A stretch of DNA of 64,000 nucleotides from Membranipora membranacea (taxonomy: Eukaryota > Bryozoa > Gymnolaemata > Cheilostomatida > Membraniporidae), in NCBI GenBank assembly GCA_914767715.1, contig OU612068.1, forward strand, positions 30,132,001-30,196,000, written 5' to 3'. Below, in pieces: positions 47,901-59,700 of this stretch. The notes beneath the pieces were generated by a model. The model did not search any database, was not told where the DNA came from, and saw nothing but the letters and a program-made list of their open reading frames with translations. The number at the start of each line of letters is the position of its first letter. Within the stretch, counting starts at the first letter, position 1. Both the position numbers and the translations under genes were made by a program.

Positions 47901-50900
47901 TGTATAGAAAGTCAACATTTCCTCACCCCTGTGTCTCTACCTTAAATACCATCACCCATTTTTACACTCAAAACTTTGTTAGCTATTCAAAAAGTGATCA
48001 TGAGTCCAATGGTACTGGAAACCAAGATATTATTACTCGGTGATATTCTACCTGATCCACTTCAAGGCCATCTTTGAGCAGCTGCGTCTCTTCATATGTA
48101 GATAAAATCCTGAAGATTCTCCACAAAGAAGTTACAAAGTTATCGTTATCTTACTCTTCACCACCTCGACCGAAGTGTTCAGACGCTGAGGGACTGTTTA
48201 CAGAGCCAACACGATGTATATTAGCCCTTGTATCTAGTATATACCACTTACCTCTTAGTGAAGGTAAGTCTAACTATTGGGGATTGGAATTAACGTCGCC
48301 TGGAACGAATGTCGACGAGATTGAACATAGCTGTAATGAATGTCGACTGGAATGAATCTCGAAATTCCCGGAACCAACGTCGAACTTCCTGGATTGAACG
48401 TTGACTACATTAGGTTAGTATATAGAATCAATGGGAATGCAACTCCCCAAAATAGTTGTGTAAATAAATGATGATCATTCACAGCACATACTACAACACA
48501 TACTACATCTATTTATGCCATTTATGATGATGGTTACCAAATTTCTGATGACTAGATGGAATCAAGCAGTAATGAAGCTCCACAGAATTGGTAATGAAAT
48601 ACTGCAAGAGAAATAAGTCCCGACAGGGCCATGCACTACCAAGAGATAAAGTACACCATGTTCTCCCGGAGTACACACCACCATCAGTTTTTTGTCTGCA
48701 GTGAAAAATGTATGACCAATGAATCGTAGTTCACTTTTATTTATGCACAATAGTCTCGATATCAGTTTTGAAGGCAAGGGTACTAACATAACCTAATCAA
48801 TTTTTTTTCTTAGTTATACGATATCATAGCTTAACCATCTCAGCGGCCCAATTAATATTTTTTGGCCACAGAGATATGGCTAGTGTATAAAAAATCAAGT
48901 GTATTTGTATTGGAGGACATGTCGGCGAGTACTCTTTCAGCAGTCTGATGGTTTTTTGTACCCCGGGAGAACATGGTGTACTTTGGTGTACTGTGATATT
49001 GGTGTTTTATCTCTTGGTAGTGCGTGGCCTGTTGGGACCTGTTTCTCTTGCAGTATTTCATTACCATTTCTGTTTTTGCACTACTCACTGAATAGTACAA
49101 TTCTGTGGAACTTACATACTTGATTCCATCCAGTCATCAGAAATTTGGTAAGCATCATCATAAACAGACGTAAGTACCTTTGTGAATGATCATCATTTAT
49201 TTACACAATTATTTTGGGGAGTTGCATTCCCATTGATTCTATTATACTAGCTAATGTAGTCGAAGTTCAATCAAGGAAGTTCGACGTTGGTTCCGGGAAT
49301 TTTGCGATTCATTCCAGTCGACGTTCATTCCAGCTACGTTCAATCCCCTCGACGTTTGTTCCAGGCGACGTCCATTCCAAAATTCTAACTATTTCCCTCA
49401 GAGATAAGTCTGTCGGGTTATCAAATTTTGATATCAACCAGTTTTTCAACGTCATCATGGAACATGGTTAGGCCTACTCTGATGTTGAGACTGTCATTCG
49501 ATTGTTTCATTGCTATTATGGCATCTTTCGATATTTGAGCGGTAAATAGATGTCTGATTTGCTACAGGTAGGCCTCTACAGTTTTTACAACAAATTTCTT
49601 TTGGTCACCCCACGGACAGATAACCAATGTTTTTGAATTATTCACCAAATGATACTAATTTTAGAGGAACATAGCATACATATTTTATACACATTATTAT
49701 TACATTTTGTTATATTTCTCTCAGGTAGACATTTATGTGAGAAATGGCGTGAGTTTTACACTTCACTGTTTACTTCTCTCCATGGTTACTCTGAGGCTCT
49801 CTGGGGTGCAGATGGTGATAAAAAGTAAGTCTGAAGAATTTATCAGAAAGGCGATCAACAGAAAACAAAATTTAGCTGTTGACAAGTTTGAAAATTGACG
49901 CTAGAAAAGAAAATTGACACCAACTGTCTTGAAAAGAAAAGAGTACCAAACATTGTAGAAATAGATGTTCTCCATTTCATTGGAGCAATAATTTATGCAG
50001 CTCAATATTGCGGCTTCAATTGATTGTAGAACTGAAACCCTTTTGATGTTCGATATTGTCATACATGTAGTTAAATTGTGTACATTGGCATATATATATA
50101 TATATATATATATATACAAATGGATGTATGCATGTACCCAGCGTTATCATTAAATATTTTTTGGTAGCATATTCAAGTCATCTAAGTACTATACAACCTT
50201 TAACCTTGACACGGAAATGACAACAGGTACTCTATGACCCAGTAAGTAGTACCTAGTCATAAATTGTCTCCTCATAGTCACATGGGTCTAGACTGACTGT
50301 TTATTACCTTGTAAGCCTCTGATTGATATATCTATACAAAATAATTTATATATTTAACAGGATATACCACCATACAGGTGTGATTTGGGAAATGTGCGCA
50401 ACCAGTGATTCAATGCCCAAAACCAATCACCAGTGCTTAGTACTGGAGTTAGAACAAGTGTCAGACCTTGTAGAAGATGCTCTTTCAGAATTAGAGGAGG
50501 TAGGTGAAATATTACAACAATTAAAAAATGCCACTTAGGGCTGATGCTAATGACCAAAGTTAAAATGGTATTTGATACACCATTCATTGTTCATTATCCT
50601 ATATGATGGAAATTACCTCAATAATGTATTTCACATAATCAAATTGTTTATAACTTTTTTATGGGAAAATATTTCAAAATATACCTGATAAATGTCGTTG
50701 GAATTCTAGTGATTGATAATCCCAAAGTTTACTGTATTAATGTTTTAGGCTAAGACGGCGTATTCTGATGGTGGTATGGAGATAGATGAGGAGGAGGAGG
50801 CTGTCTCAGAGTTTGATATCTCAGTGATGATAGCAGGACTTGGTCTGGTTAAAACTAGCAAGATATTAATGAAGAAATGTCTCAAATCTTGTCAGGTAAC

Positions 50901-51783
50901 AGAAGAAGGTTTCTGCAATTATTGATCAAATAGAAATGAGCTCAGGTTCCTTCCTTGTTTGCTCAAATAGCCATGGGAAGATTGTTAAAGCATGCAAAAG
51001 TGTTAGTGGAAGAAGTGATTTGGCTTATATTGTAGATTAAAATAAATGAGTCACAAATGTGTAGTTGTCAGCGGGAACAAGTCAATGTGATGCTGTTAGC
51101 GCCAATGGTTGTTTATTTTTGTTTATATTTTCATTCTATTATTTTTTTACAATGTTGTTATTATTAGGTGAATGGTAGATCGAACACTACAAAACAGATA
51201 CAGGAAAGTGATCAACTGATTGATTTAGTCTCTCATACTAGTGAGAGAGTGGATGATTTGGCCGCCTCACTCTACCCTCCATCACATAAACCAGAAGTAA
51301 AAGAGAACATAACTCCCCTAGTAGAGCATCTCAGAACCATACTCAGTACCATCAGGTGAATATATAACCGTAACAATACTCAGATGGACAAGCAATACAA
51401 TACAATGCAATCAACATGTTCATTCAAGTATCTCGTGACTACTTTTCATCTTTCGTATTTCATCGTAAATTATGTTTGTAGTGCCCAGCATATCACTCTG
51501 CTCCAATTGTTTATTTGATTTTTGGGACATCAAAGGCCAGAATGTTCTCTCGCTTGATTCAAAAATATCATGGAACTTTGCATAGTAACGGTAACAATTG
51601 TAAAAAAAACCAGACGTTTGCTATCCTTATAGTTTGACAAACGTGTGCTGCTAGTTCATGTTATATCCTTCCATATATTTTAGAGAATCACATTTTTGTA
51701 CAGAGACTGATACACAGTGGATCAACATGATAGAGAATGCAGTGACTCACAACTCCGATAAACTCAGCTCCCTAGTCACATGA
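44931..51783 (+). CDS. CCNDBP1: Cyclin-D1-binding protein 1 homologue (GCIP/CCNDBP1)
   Basis: Eight exons: 44931-45075, 46377-46442, 48102-48263, 49725-49824, 50361-50499, 50749-50895, 51168-51355 and 51684-51783; 1047 nt, 348 aa, close to human CCNDBP1 (360 aa). The match is best in the C-terminal half, where VDDLAASLYPP corresponds to a conserved human segment, preceded by an acidic stretch (MEIDEEEEAVSEF) and FDISVMIAGLGLVKTSKILM; the N-terminal half is helical, with TELEDGFNSKNYWSNH and EVTKLSLSYS. The vertebrate protein binds cyclin D1 and grap2 and dampens proliferation; it has no enzyme activity. The first ~30 residues are Ser/Cys-rich and not conserved, so the start is less certain. 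Introns 2 and 3 hold foldback elements over 1 kb. The TGA stop is the first triplet of the 11-bp satellite that follows. Confidence 0.9.
45171..45334. mobile_element. 164-bp foldback MITE in CCNDBP1 intron 1
   Basis: Arms begin GTGTAACAAATAAATGCATC on the left and end GATGAATTTGTTACAC on the right, with ACTGGACTTGAAC units paired near the centre (AGTTCAAGTCCAGT occurs twice). Non-coding. Confidence 0.7.
45568..45834. mobile_element. ~267-bp MITE, copy 2, CCNDBP1 intron 1
   Basis: Same family as 44571-44820, inverted: ends GGAGGGTCTTTCAATTAGAA and CTAATTGAAAGACCCCCTGG, with shared inner blocks CAGCCAAAATCGCAAT and ACTTGCTTTAGTAAAGGAT. It has a ~15-bp insertion relative to copy 1. Confidence 0.8.
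46618..47950. mobile_element. ~1.33-kb foldback (palindromic) element in CCNDBP1 intron 2
   Basis: Sequence from TTTTAAGGTAGAGACAC (left) to GTGTCTCTACCTTAAA (right) is an imperfect inverted repeat over almost its full length. Paired landmarks include CTTTCTATATACCGTTGGAAAGC, the ATGACG-CGTCAT block and AAGATCAG(CA)..TGATCTTGATACAT. The centre is near 47280. A G-run at about 46642-46658 lies just inside the left end. Its ORFs are fragments with no family resemblance. Confidence 0.8.
48279..49383. mobile_element. ~1.1-kb foldback element with ~10-bp target duplication
   Basis: TCTAACTATT flanks both ends (48269-48278 and 49384-49393). Arms pair along nearly the full length around a centre near 48830. 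The outer ~140 bp of each arm is made of GGAATGAACGTCGA-type subrepeats; inner landmarks CACCATGTTCTCCCGG and CCGGGAGAACATGGTG pair. It sits 15 bp after the exon 3 donor GTAAGTC of CCNDBP1 and leaves that donor intact. No transposase. The 9-10 bp duplication and subrepeat-built long arms resemble foldback elements of the Mutator-like kind. Confidence 0.85.
50088..50117. repeat. (AT)n microsatellite
   Basis: About 14 TA units in CCNDBP1 intron 4. Confidence 0.8.
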
Positions 51784-52508
51784 TGGTCACATGATGGTCA
51801 CATGATGGTCACATGATGGTCACATGATGGTCACATGATGGTCACATGATGGTCACATGATGGTCACATGATGGTCACATGATGGTCACATGATGGTCAC
51901 ATGATGGTCACATGATGGTCACATGATGGTCACATGATGGTCACATGATGGTCACATGATGGTCACATGATGGTCACATGATGGTCACATGATGGTCACA
52001 TGATGGTCACATGATGGTCACATGATGGTCACATGATGGTCACATGATGGTCACATGATGGTCACATGATGGTCACATGATGGTCACATGATGGTCACAT
52101 GATGGTCACATGATGGTCACATGATGGTCACATGATGGTCACATGATGGTCACATGATGGTCACATGATGGTCACATGATGGTCACATGATGGTCACATG
52201 ATGGTCACATGATGGTCACATGATGGTCACATGATGGTCACATGATGGTCACATGATGGTCACATGATGGTCACATGATGGTCACATGATGGTCACATGA
52301 TGGTCACATGATGGTCACATGATGGTCACATGATGGTCACATGATGGTCACATGATGGTCACATGATGGTCACATGATGGTCACATGATGGTCACATGAT
52401 GGTCACATGATGGTCACATGATGGTCACATGATGGTCACATGATGGTCACATGATGGTCACATGATGGTCACATGATGGTCACATGATGGTCACATGATG
52501 GTCACATG
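51775..52508 (+). repeat. 11-bp minisatellite, ~66 identical copies
   Basis: The unit ACATGATGGTC repeats without a visible mismatch for about 734 bp. The first unit supplies the last Thr codon and the TGA stop of CCNDBP1, so the array begins inside the coding end and forms its 3'UTR or immediate downstream DNA. Each unit contains TCACATGA, the M-box type of E-box bound by MITF/TFE factors. Homogeneity implies recent expansion. Confidence 0.97.
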
Positions 52509-52509
52509 G

Positions 52510-53778
52510 TATTTTTCATATCTTTTTGATTATCAGGTCATAACAAATTTTTTTTACCCAAAGCAAATATCTTTAATCTGAACCACATTAGTATTTACAT
52601 GTATCTTGAAGTAGAAAGTGATATCTAATTTTTAAGCTGAGCTTCAATCCCCAGATTACTGCTACATTATAAATTATGAGCAAGAAAAATCTTGATCTTA
52701 TGATCATACCTGACAAGTCTCCCTTTTTGGTAGGGAGCCTCCGAGTTTTTAGGGGTATTTTCCACCTCCTCCCTATCTCCCTTTTTCCTCCCTTTTTTCA
52801 GCTTCCTTCACCCAGTAAACTTTTTAAGCTTCTAGTTGCAAGAAAAAACTATGTTTTCCTTCCCCCACAGCACATATACCTAGATATAATTGCCTATTAA
52901 CATACTATCTCTCCTCGTTCGGATAAAGTGCAACAATATTATTTGTAAAATCAGGTAAAATTACGCATTTCATAATATGAACGCTCTAGTTTTGGCTTAA
53001 AATAAATGACAACAAGGGCCAAATTACACCATCACTGCGGGACGCGCAGAGTGGTACCCCGGGTTGAGAGTTCGTCCGCGGAGACCTCCTGATTTCTAGG
53101 TCTACCAACTTGTCATGTATGCTTATGATTTCAATGTGATTGAAATCAATTGAAAAACAAGGTACCTTATAATATCAGTTGCTAAATGTTAAACACCAGT
53201 TCTGTCGCACTTCTTGGTCCAGGTCCAGAATCTAAATATCTTGGATCAGTGTCTGTAAGTTGTCTTGGCTATTTTTAGTATTGTTAGTAAAGTGTAGAAA
53301 TACGTATCATATATTTTTTACCGACCAGCTTTGGAAATGTCATAGCTGGTTGGTCTAGGCAATGAACTTCATTGGTCATGGCAAGTAAAATCATTTTACT
53401 TTCAAAAGGATATGATTTCATGGATTGATTTCGTTTGTGCAGTTGAATTAATTCTAGTAATAGAGTAAATGCAACTATGATAATCAGGATACCTTTAGGA
53501 GAACTGTCTGCAGAATAACAAGGGAAAAAATTGTGCTCATGTTTTGTGCTTTTGACTTCCTCATTGTGAAATGAAACTTCTACATGTGTTTAAAAGGGCT
53601 AAGCCGGCCCACAAATATTGTATTGAGCCTCACAATTGGCTGTTGTTGTCCAATGGGATGCTGATAAACCGGAAACAGGAGGATCAAGTCAGGCTGGAGA
53701 TTTACTTATTTTTGGATTCCTATCAATTTCTTCCTTGTTGCAGTATTTTGGCATTTAGCAGACTGATCCACCCTAATA
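52510..53778. other. Gap between satellite and GGA start
   Basis: Should contain the CCNDBP1 poly(A) site and the GGA promoter. No core promoter motif is clear; no other gene recognised. Confidence 0.4.
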
Positions 53779-56700
53779 ATGGATGGAGGCGGGTCACTGG
53801 ATACCCTACTGTGTATGTATTAGATGCTTATACCATGTATTCATTACTTGTCAGTGATTGGTGTTACAACCAACTTGTTTATCTTGACTTTCTTCTTCAA
53901 TTATTTAGTTGAAGTTTGATTAACTAGTCTAGTCCTTTGATAAAACTGACCTGTTGCTCGCTATTGGTGTAAAATGGTCTCTCAATCAAATGGTATTGTC
54001 AATATAACTGATTGCAGCACAGACAAAATAATTGGCTTCTAGATCTACCATAAACTAGTTATGCCATGAAAAGGCATATATATGGCAATATGGCTACATG
54101 CATATAATGCTGCAAGTGAAAGTGAATGATATTGACATTAATAAATGTGTAGAGTTAAGCATGACCATTTTATTAATGATATGTTGTATAGTAGCAATTT
54201 CAGGTCAAGCTGTCCATTCTCCCTGAGCTGTTGCTCTGACATGGTGTACATTACCCAATGTGGTCGGCAAACATTTGTCCTCATATCAGTAGGCTAACAT
54301 GTGCGAAGGGAAAAAAGTTACACCTTCTGTTTCTTTTTATTTTATGTTTATATGCACCCCAAATGTGCAGTCTGATGGTCATATTATAAATGATTGGGGA
54401 GTGAAGATATTATTCCGAGATCAGCCAATTGTAGATCATAGTTTTTCTAGCTAATACCTTCATACCCTCTTTTACTCATTGCTTCATATGTCTAAATAAT
54501 CTCCAGATGAGTGTACCAAGTCCACAAACTTAGCTCTGGACGTGGACGCTGTGGATAAGTTCTGTAAAGCAGTAGAGAATGACTTAGATGGACCGTCCAC
54601 TGCTGCTCGATTACTGGGTCATAAAATACAATCACCACAGCAACAAGAATCACTCAACGCGTTATGTGTAAGTTAGCTGTGTCATGTTCAGACTCTTATG
54701 GTCTAAACACACTGGGAGAGGTTGCAACCTCAGCGGATCCTCAAAGATTTTCCATGTACGCGTCAATCCTCTGAGGATCAGCTGAGGCTCATATGTTAGT
54801 AATATGGCGTCACACAAACTGCTCTGCACTCTGAGGTTGCAACCATGGTCAAACCTCTGAGGATCAGCTGAGGCTGCTGTCAGCATATGTGTTCACAATG
54901 GTGACGCTGTGCAAACCTCTGAGGTTGCTACCTCTAAGTGTGTTTTGACCATCACCTTCCCATCTGCTAGCTGTTTATTAAATTTTGTCAAGTCATTACT
55001 GATACTGCCAAATTGTTGCGGATAATATTGTTTGACATCTATTGCTGGTATCAGTAGCTATGACTCTTTTGTCTTGTGTCTCAGAGTTTTACAGTTTGTC
55101 ACAGTACTGTGATTCCTATGAGTTGATATTTTATGTTTGAAGGTGACTGATGAATGTGTCAAAAGATGTGGACGCAGATTTCAAGATGAGGTTGGGAAGT
55201 TCCGATTTCTCAATGAAATGATAAAAATGATATCACCCAAAGTAAGTATAATTCATCGAATGACCTTTATGTACTCACTCATGAAAGCCCCCCCCCCCCC
55301 CCCCCGCACAGAGATGTGTTGAGCTGCCATTATGCATAGATCAATTTGCCTTATGGCATTATTAAAAATAGTTTAGCGTATGTCTTGGAAGTGTTTTGCC
55401 TGGAAAAGCTTTCCGAACAACTGTCAACATACACATTAGCTTCATACTATGTACTGAGTTGTTCTCAGTTCGCAGGTATGTCAGAGTGCTGTTAACATAA
55501 TCGTATAAAAGTGGAAAACATTGAGCTAACGTTTCCTTGTCAAGCAAGAGTAATTCAATTATAAACTCATACAATAACTTTGCAATTCATTTGCAGTACT
55601 TTGGAGACAAAACAGCCCCGGCGGTGAAAAGCAAATGTATAGAATTATTATATAAATGGTCTCTTGACTTGCGGCATCAACCAAAGGTTCTAGACGCATA
55701 TGAAATGTTGAAGAGGCAGGGTAAGTCCGTAGTTTATGCTGGTAAACTTCCCCCACAATGCTCTTTTTATATATTAATATGAGGGTACATATTACATGTT
55801 GATGATTGAAGTTATATGCTCTTTATTTTTTTGATTTGAACAGAGAATACAACTCCGGCACCACACCATTCTTGTGCCATAATGCCGTACCAAAAATTTT
55901 GATCAAAAAGTTTGGTCATTAATAGTGTATGTACATTGTTGAGTGAAAATGAGAGCGGTCATCAAAAACATGTACATGTTTCAACAAATATAAAGATATT
56001 GACTCGGCACACAGCTATCGCATATTTACGAGTGGATAGAGTCATTAGTTAGATCAGACCACCTTCTCATTGTCTAAGTTCTGATTATTCAGGCATAATA
56101 GATGATGATCCCATACTTGGTGAACAGGTGAATGGTTCGGCCTCTACTCCAGAATCTGAGACACCTCATGTTAACGGAGCTGAAGCAGCCGAAGAACATA
56201 CTGGTCAAAATTCTATTTTCACAGATGAGGAAAAATCAAAGGTGAATAAATCACTTATCATTTCTCAAGTATACATTACATGTCATTACTCATGTGATAC
56301 ATAGATGATTGGTGCATCCATTATGTTATACACTTCACTTTTAATTCCAGCTGTGCATGTTGGTTGATTTACATCCCATTATATTATTTACTTGCCTCAC
56401 TTAAATTTGTTGCCTGAAGTCAGGGGAAGGGACTATTTCCCTTCTCTCAATTCTGCTGTTTAAATGTGACAGGATGAATTTATAGTTTATATTTCCTCAT
56501 TATTATGTTAATTGATTTCAGCTTCTGTCCAAACTATTAAAAAGTAAACACCCTGATGATTTACAAGCAGCCAACAGACTCATCAAAAATATGGTCAAAC
56601 AAGATGAGGAGAAACAAGAGAAGAGATCACAAAGGTGAGCCATTACTGATTTAAGTAACTCAAAAAACATTATCATTTAGGTCTGTCCTTTTAGCAACTT

Positions 56701-59700
56701 ACGCCGCTGTACTCCTATTACCCCCTAGCTGATGGTAAGACAATAACTCAAAATGACTAGATGAATGCATGGTGGTCTTCATTATTAAGCAATAGCACAG
56801 GGAAATACTCACCACAGAATTTGAATGTCCTTCATTTGTGTCACGAAGCCTCAGAAATTTGGAATCTACACAATAATTTTATGTTTAGCAAATGGGATTT
56901 TGATTAGTCTATCACTATTGAATGGTAAATGAGCTAGACAGAAATCTTGTAAGCTCCAATGTACCTCTGAAGAGTGAGAAAGATGATAAAATATCACAAT
57001 TATAGCCATCTATGTAGTACAGGCTAGAAAGTTGACACTGTTTGGACACTTTTTATTTTCTGTGCCTATCCTGTCATGTTATGCGTGCTCTTATGCTAGG
57101 TATAACCTTTTGGAGACAGTGAAGAACAATGTGAAGTTACTGAATGAGATGTTAGACTGTTACCAGATGTCTGGAGATACATCAACCTCTGATAAAGATA
57201 TCATCAAGGAACTCTTCAAAAATATCGAGGTTGAACGACCAAAGCTATTCAAGCTAGCGAGCGATACTGAGGATAAAGATTCCGAGGGAATGAGTGAGTA
57301 GTTTATGCAGTAGTCTGAGCCACCCAGACACTTGCTCCCCTCCTACGCCCCCCTTAAACATCCGACAGCATTAATAGTATTATCTTTATTTTGAAGTTGT
57401 ATGAAGTGTTGGTGATAATCCATAGACTTAATAAAATAACCCAAAGAGAACACTATGTGGAGCATAACCATTCAGGCACCATGGCACTTATTTGTGGGGG
57501 ATGTCATTACGTCACCCACCGGCCACAACCTCGCTGCAACTGCTGATGATGTCCTGTCCAGGTCTATTATTAAGTCTATGGGTCCAACTGAAACCCTGTA
57601 TTTATAACTGCAACTGCTAATTTTTTGTTCGCAAGCACATATCAGCACTAACATGCAGTGATCAGTGTATAATTGACAATTCTGATTTTTTTTATGGATT
57701 ATTATTGATGATATATGATACTTTATAAGAGTTAAATGTTAATTTTCTCATTTCAGGCCAAATTTTGGAAGTAAATGATGAGGTAGTGCAGATCGCACAA
57801 AGATATAAACAAGTGGTAGAACAAGGTAATTAATCTATATTTAATGCCGTCAAGACATTTCGTTGTTCAGTAGAAAGGAAATGCACCTGTCTAGGGATTG
57901 TTTGTGGAACGATACTAGAATTGCCAAAATAACACTGTAATATCTGGCATCTCTGTAAACAGACAAAGGCAAATTCTTTGCCAGGGGAAACCAACCAAAT
58001 GTGCTAAGAATTCTAGAGAGTACTATGAGTGATCCATCAGATACTGATGTTTTGTCACACAAGAAGCTTTAGGTACTCGATGAAACAAATATAATTTGTC
58101 AATGGCCAGGGAAGTTACCTGAAAACCAACCACCCAAAATAGACAGTTTTCTGAGCTCTTATTTATGCCTCCAATTGGAGTTGTCCTCTCTCAAGTTTGG
58201 TACTTTTAACCCACACCGCATAGGAAAAACCTGCTGAAAGAGGGTTATCCTGAAAACCGCATATGATAGGATAAAAATGATTTTTGATTCAGAGTCTGCA
58301 CCATTGAAAACCCTGTGAGACAGGGTTTCCAAATCATTGGAGACTTGAATGTTGATAGATCTTAATTTTAGTGACGAAACTCATGAAAATTTCTGCCAAA
58401 TTGTCCGCAAAACAGGCAGAAAATGCTATAATTGACTATCCAATTACTAAAATTATTTCCCAAACTTTGTCCGCATGAGTTTTCAATGTTGCAGATTCTG
58501 AATCAAAAATAATTTTTATCCTATTATAAGCGGTTTTCAAGATAACCCTCTTTTCAGCACGTTTTTCCTATGCGGCGTGGGTTATAAGTACCAAACTGGA
58601 GAGAGGACAACTCCGAATTGAGGCCTATATCAGAGCTCAGAAAACTGTCTATTCACTTTATCCTTGCCAAAATTATGATATGATGTATTTAATGAGTAGG
58701 GAGAGACTCACTTGTAATGTTCTATGATATGATGTATTTAATGAGTAGGGAGAGACTCACTTGTAATGTTCCTGGTTTGTCTCTCTTCTCACCAGGTATA
58801 GAAGCTGATAAAAAAGATGAACCAGCTAAAAATACATCCGATGACCTGGCAGGATTAAGTAAGTCTAGACTGCTGACATGTGGCTCCAAAATCACTGACC
58901 TGATAACCTCCCTTTGGTTGAAATCTGGCTTTTCAAAGAAATCCATTCCCTTGATTTTAAAATTGTCATCGCAAACATCATGACATCTTGTATGATGAAT
59001 TATTACAAAATTGTGGCTGAGTGTTTGATGACGGAATGGTACAAAGGCCTGCTTGCAGCGATGTGAGCTGTCAAACTACGTCAATGTTGGAATCCGGTTA
59101 TAACGGTTGAATGTAATTTTGTTTTTCATACTTGAATCCAACCATGGCTGTGTTCATCACCCCCTCAAGCCAATTTAAATTTCCACAGTATTGTTCATTG
59201 TTTTCGCTTGATATCTTTGCAACCTATTTGATTTATTCTTCTTAGATCTTGGCAGCTCATCACAATCAGAAGATCTGTTTTCTGGCTTTGAGGGAGCCAC
59301 ACCAGCTACTGGTACTAACACTACTCAGAGTATATTAGACTTGTTTGGTGGTAATACTAGTACTGTCACCACGCCCGTCGCCCCTACCTTACTAGTGAGT
59401 CTTACATATATATAATTGGTCAATTGCATTCTACTGGTGATTTTACCTGTTTAGGCAGGATTTTCATGTTAATATAGTTGAAGGGCCCTCATTTTGGTGT
59501 GCCCGAATCTGTACTACTAAAATACACTTGTCCAAACTGCTTAGAGTGAAAAACTGAAGATTTAATCAAGGGCGGTTGGGTTTAAAGTGTTTAGGAAAGC
59601 AAAAAACAACCACTGTTCATATCAATGCATTCTTTATATACATACATATAACTGTTATGTTTGTACCCGCACTCAGTTACTATTACATTACCATTACACC

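Noticed and set aside
51775-52508. CRISPR-like array
   Set aside because: Units are contiguous 11-mers with no spacers, in a metazoan gene flank; it is a minisatellite.
53571-53912. 113-codon ORF as a separate gene
   Set aside because: No homology; it is an out-of-frame shadow over the GGA first exon.
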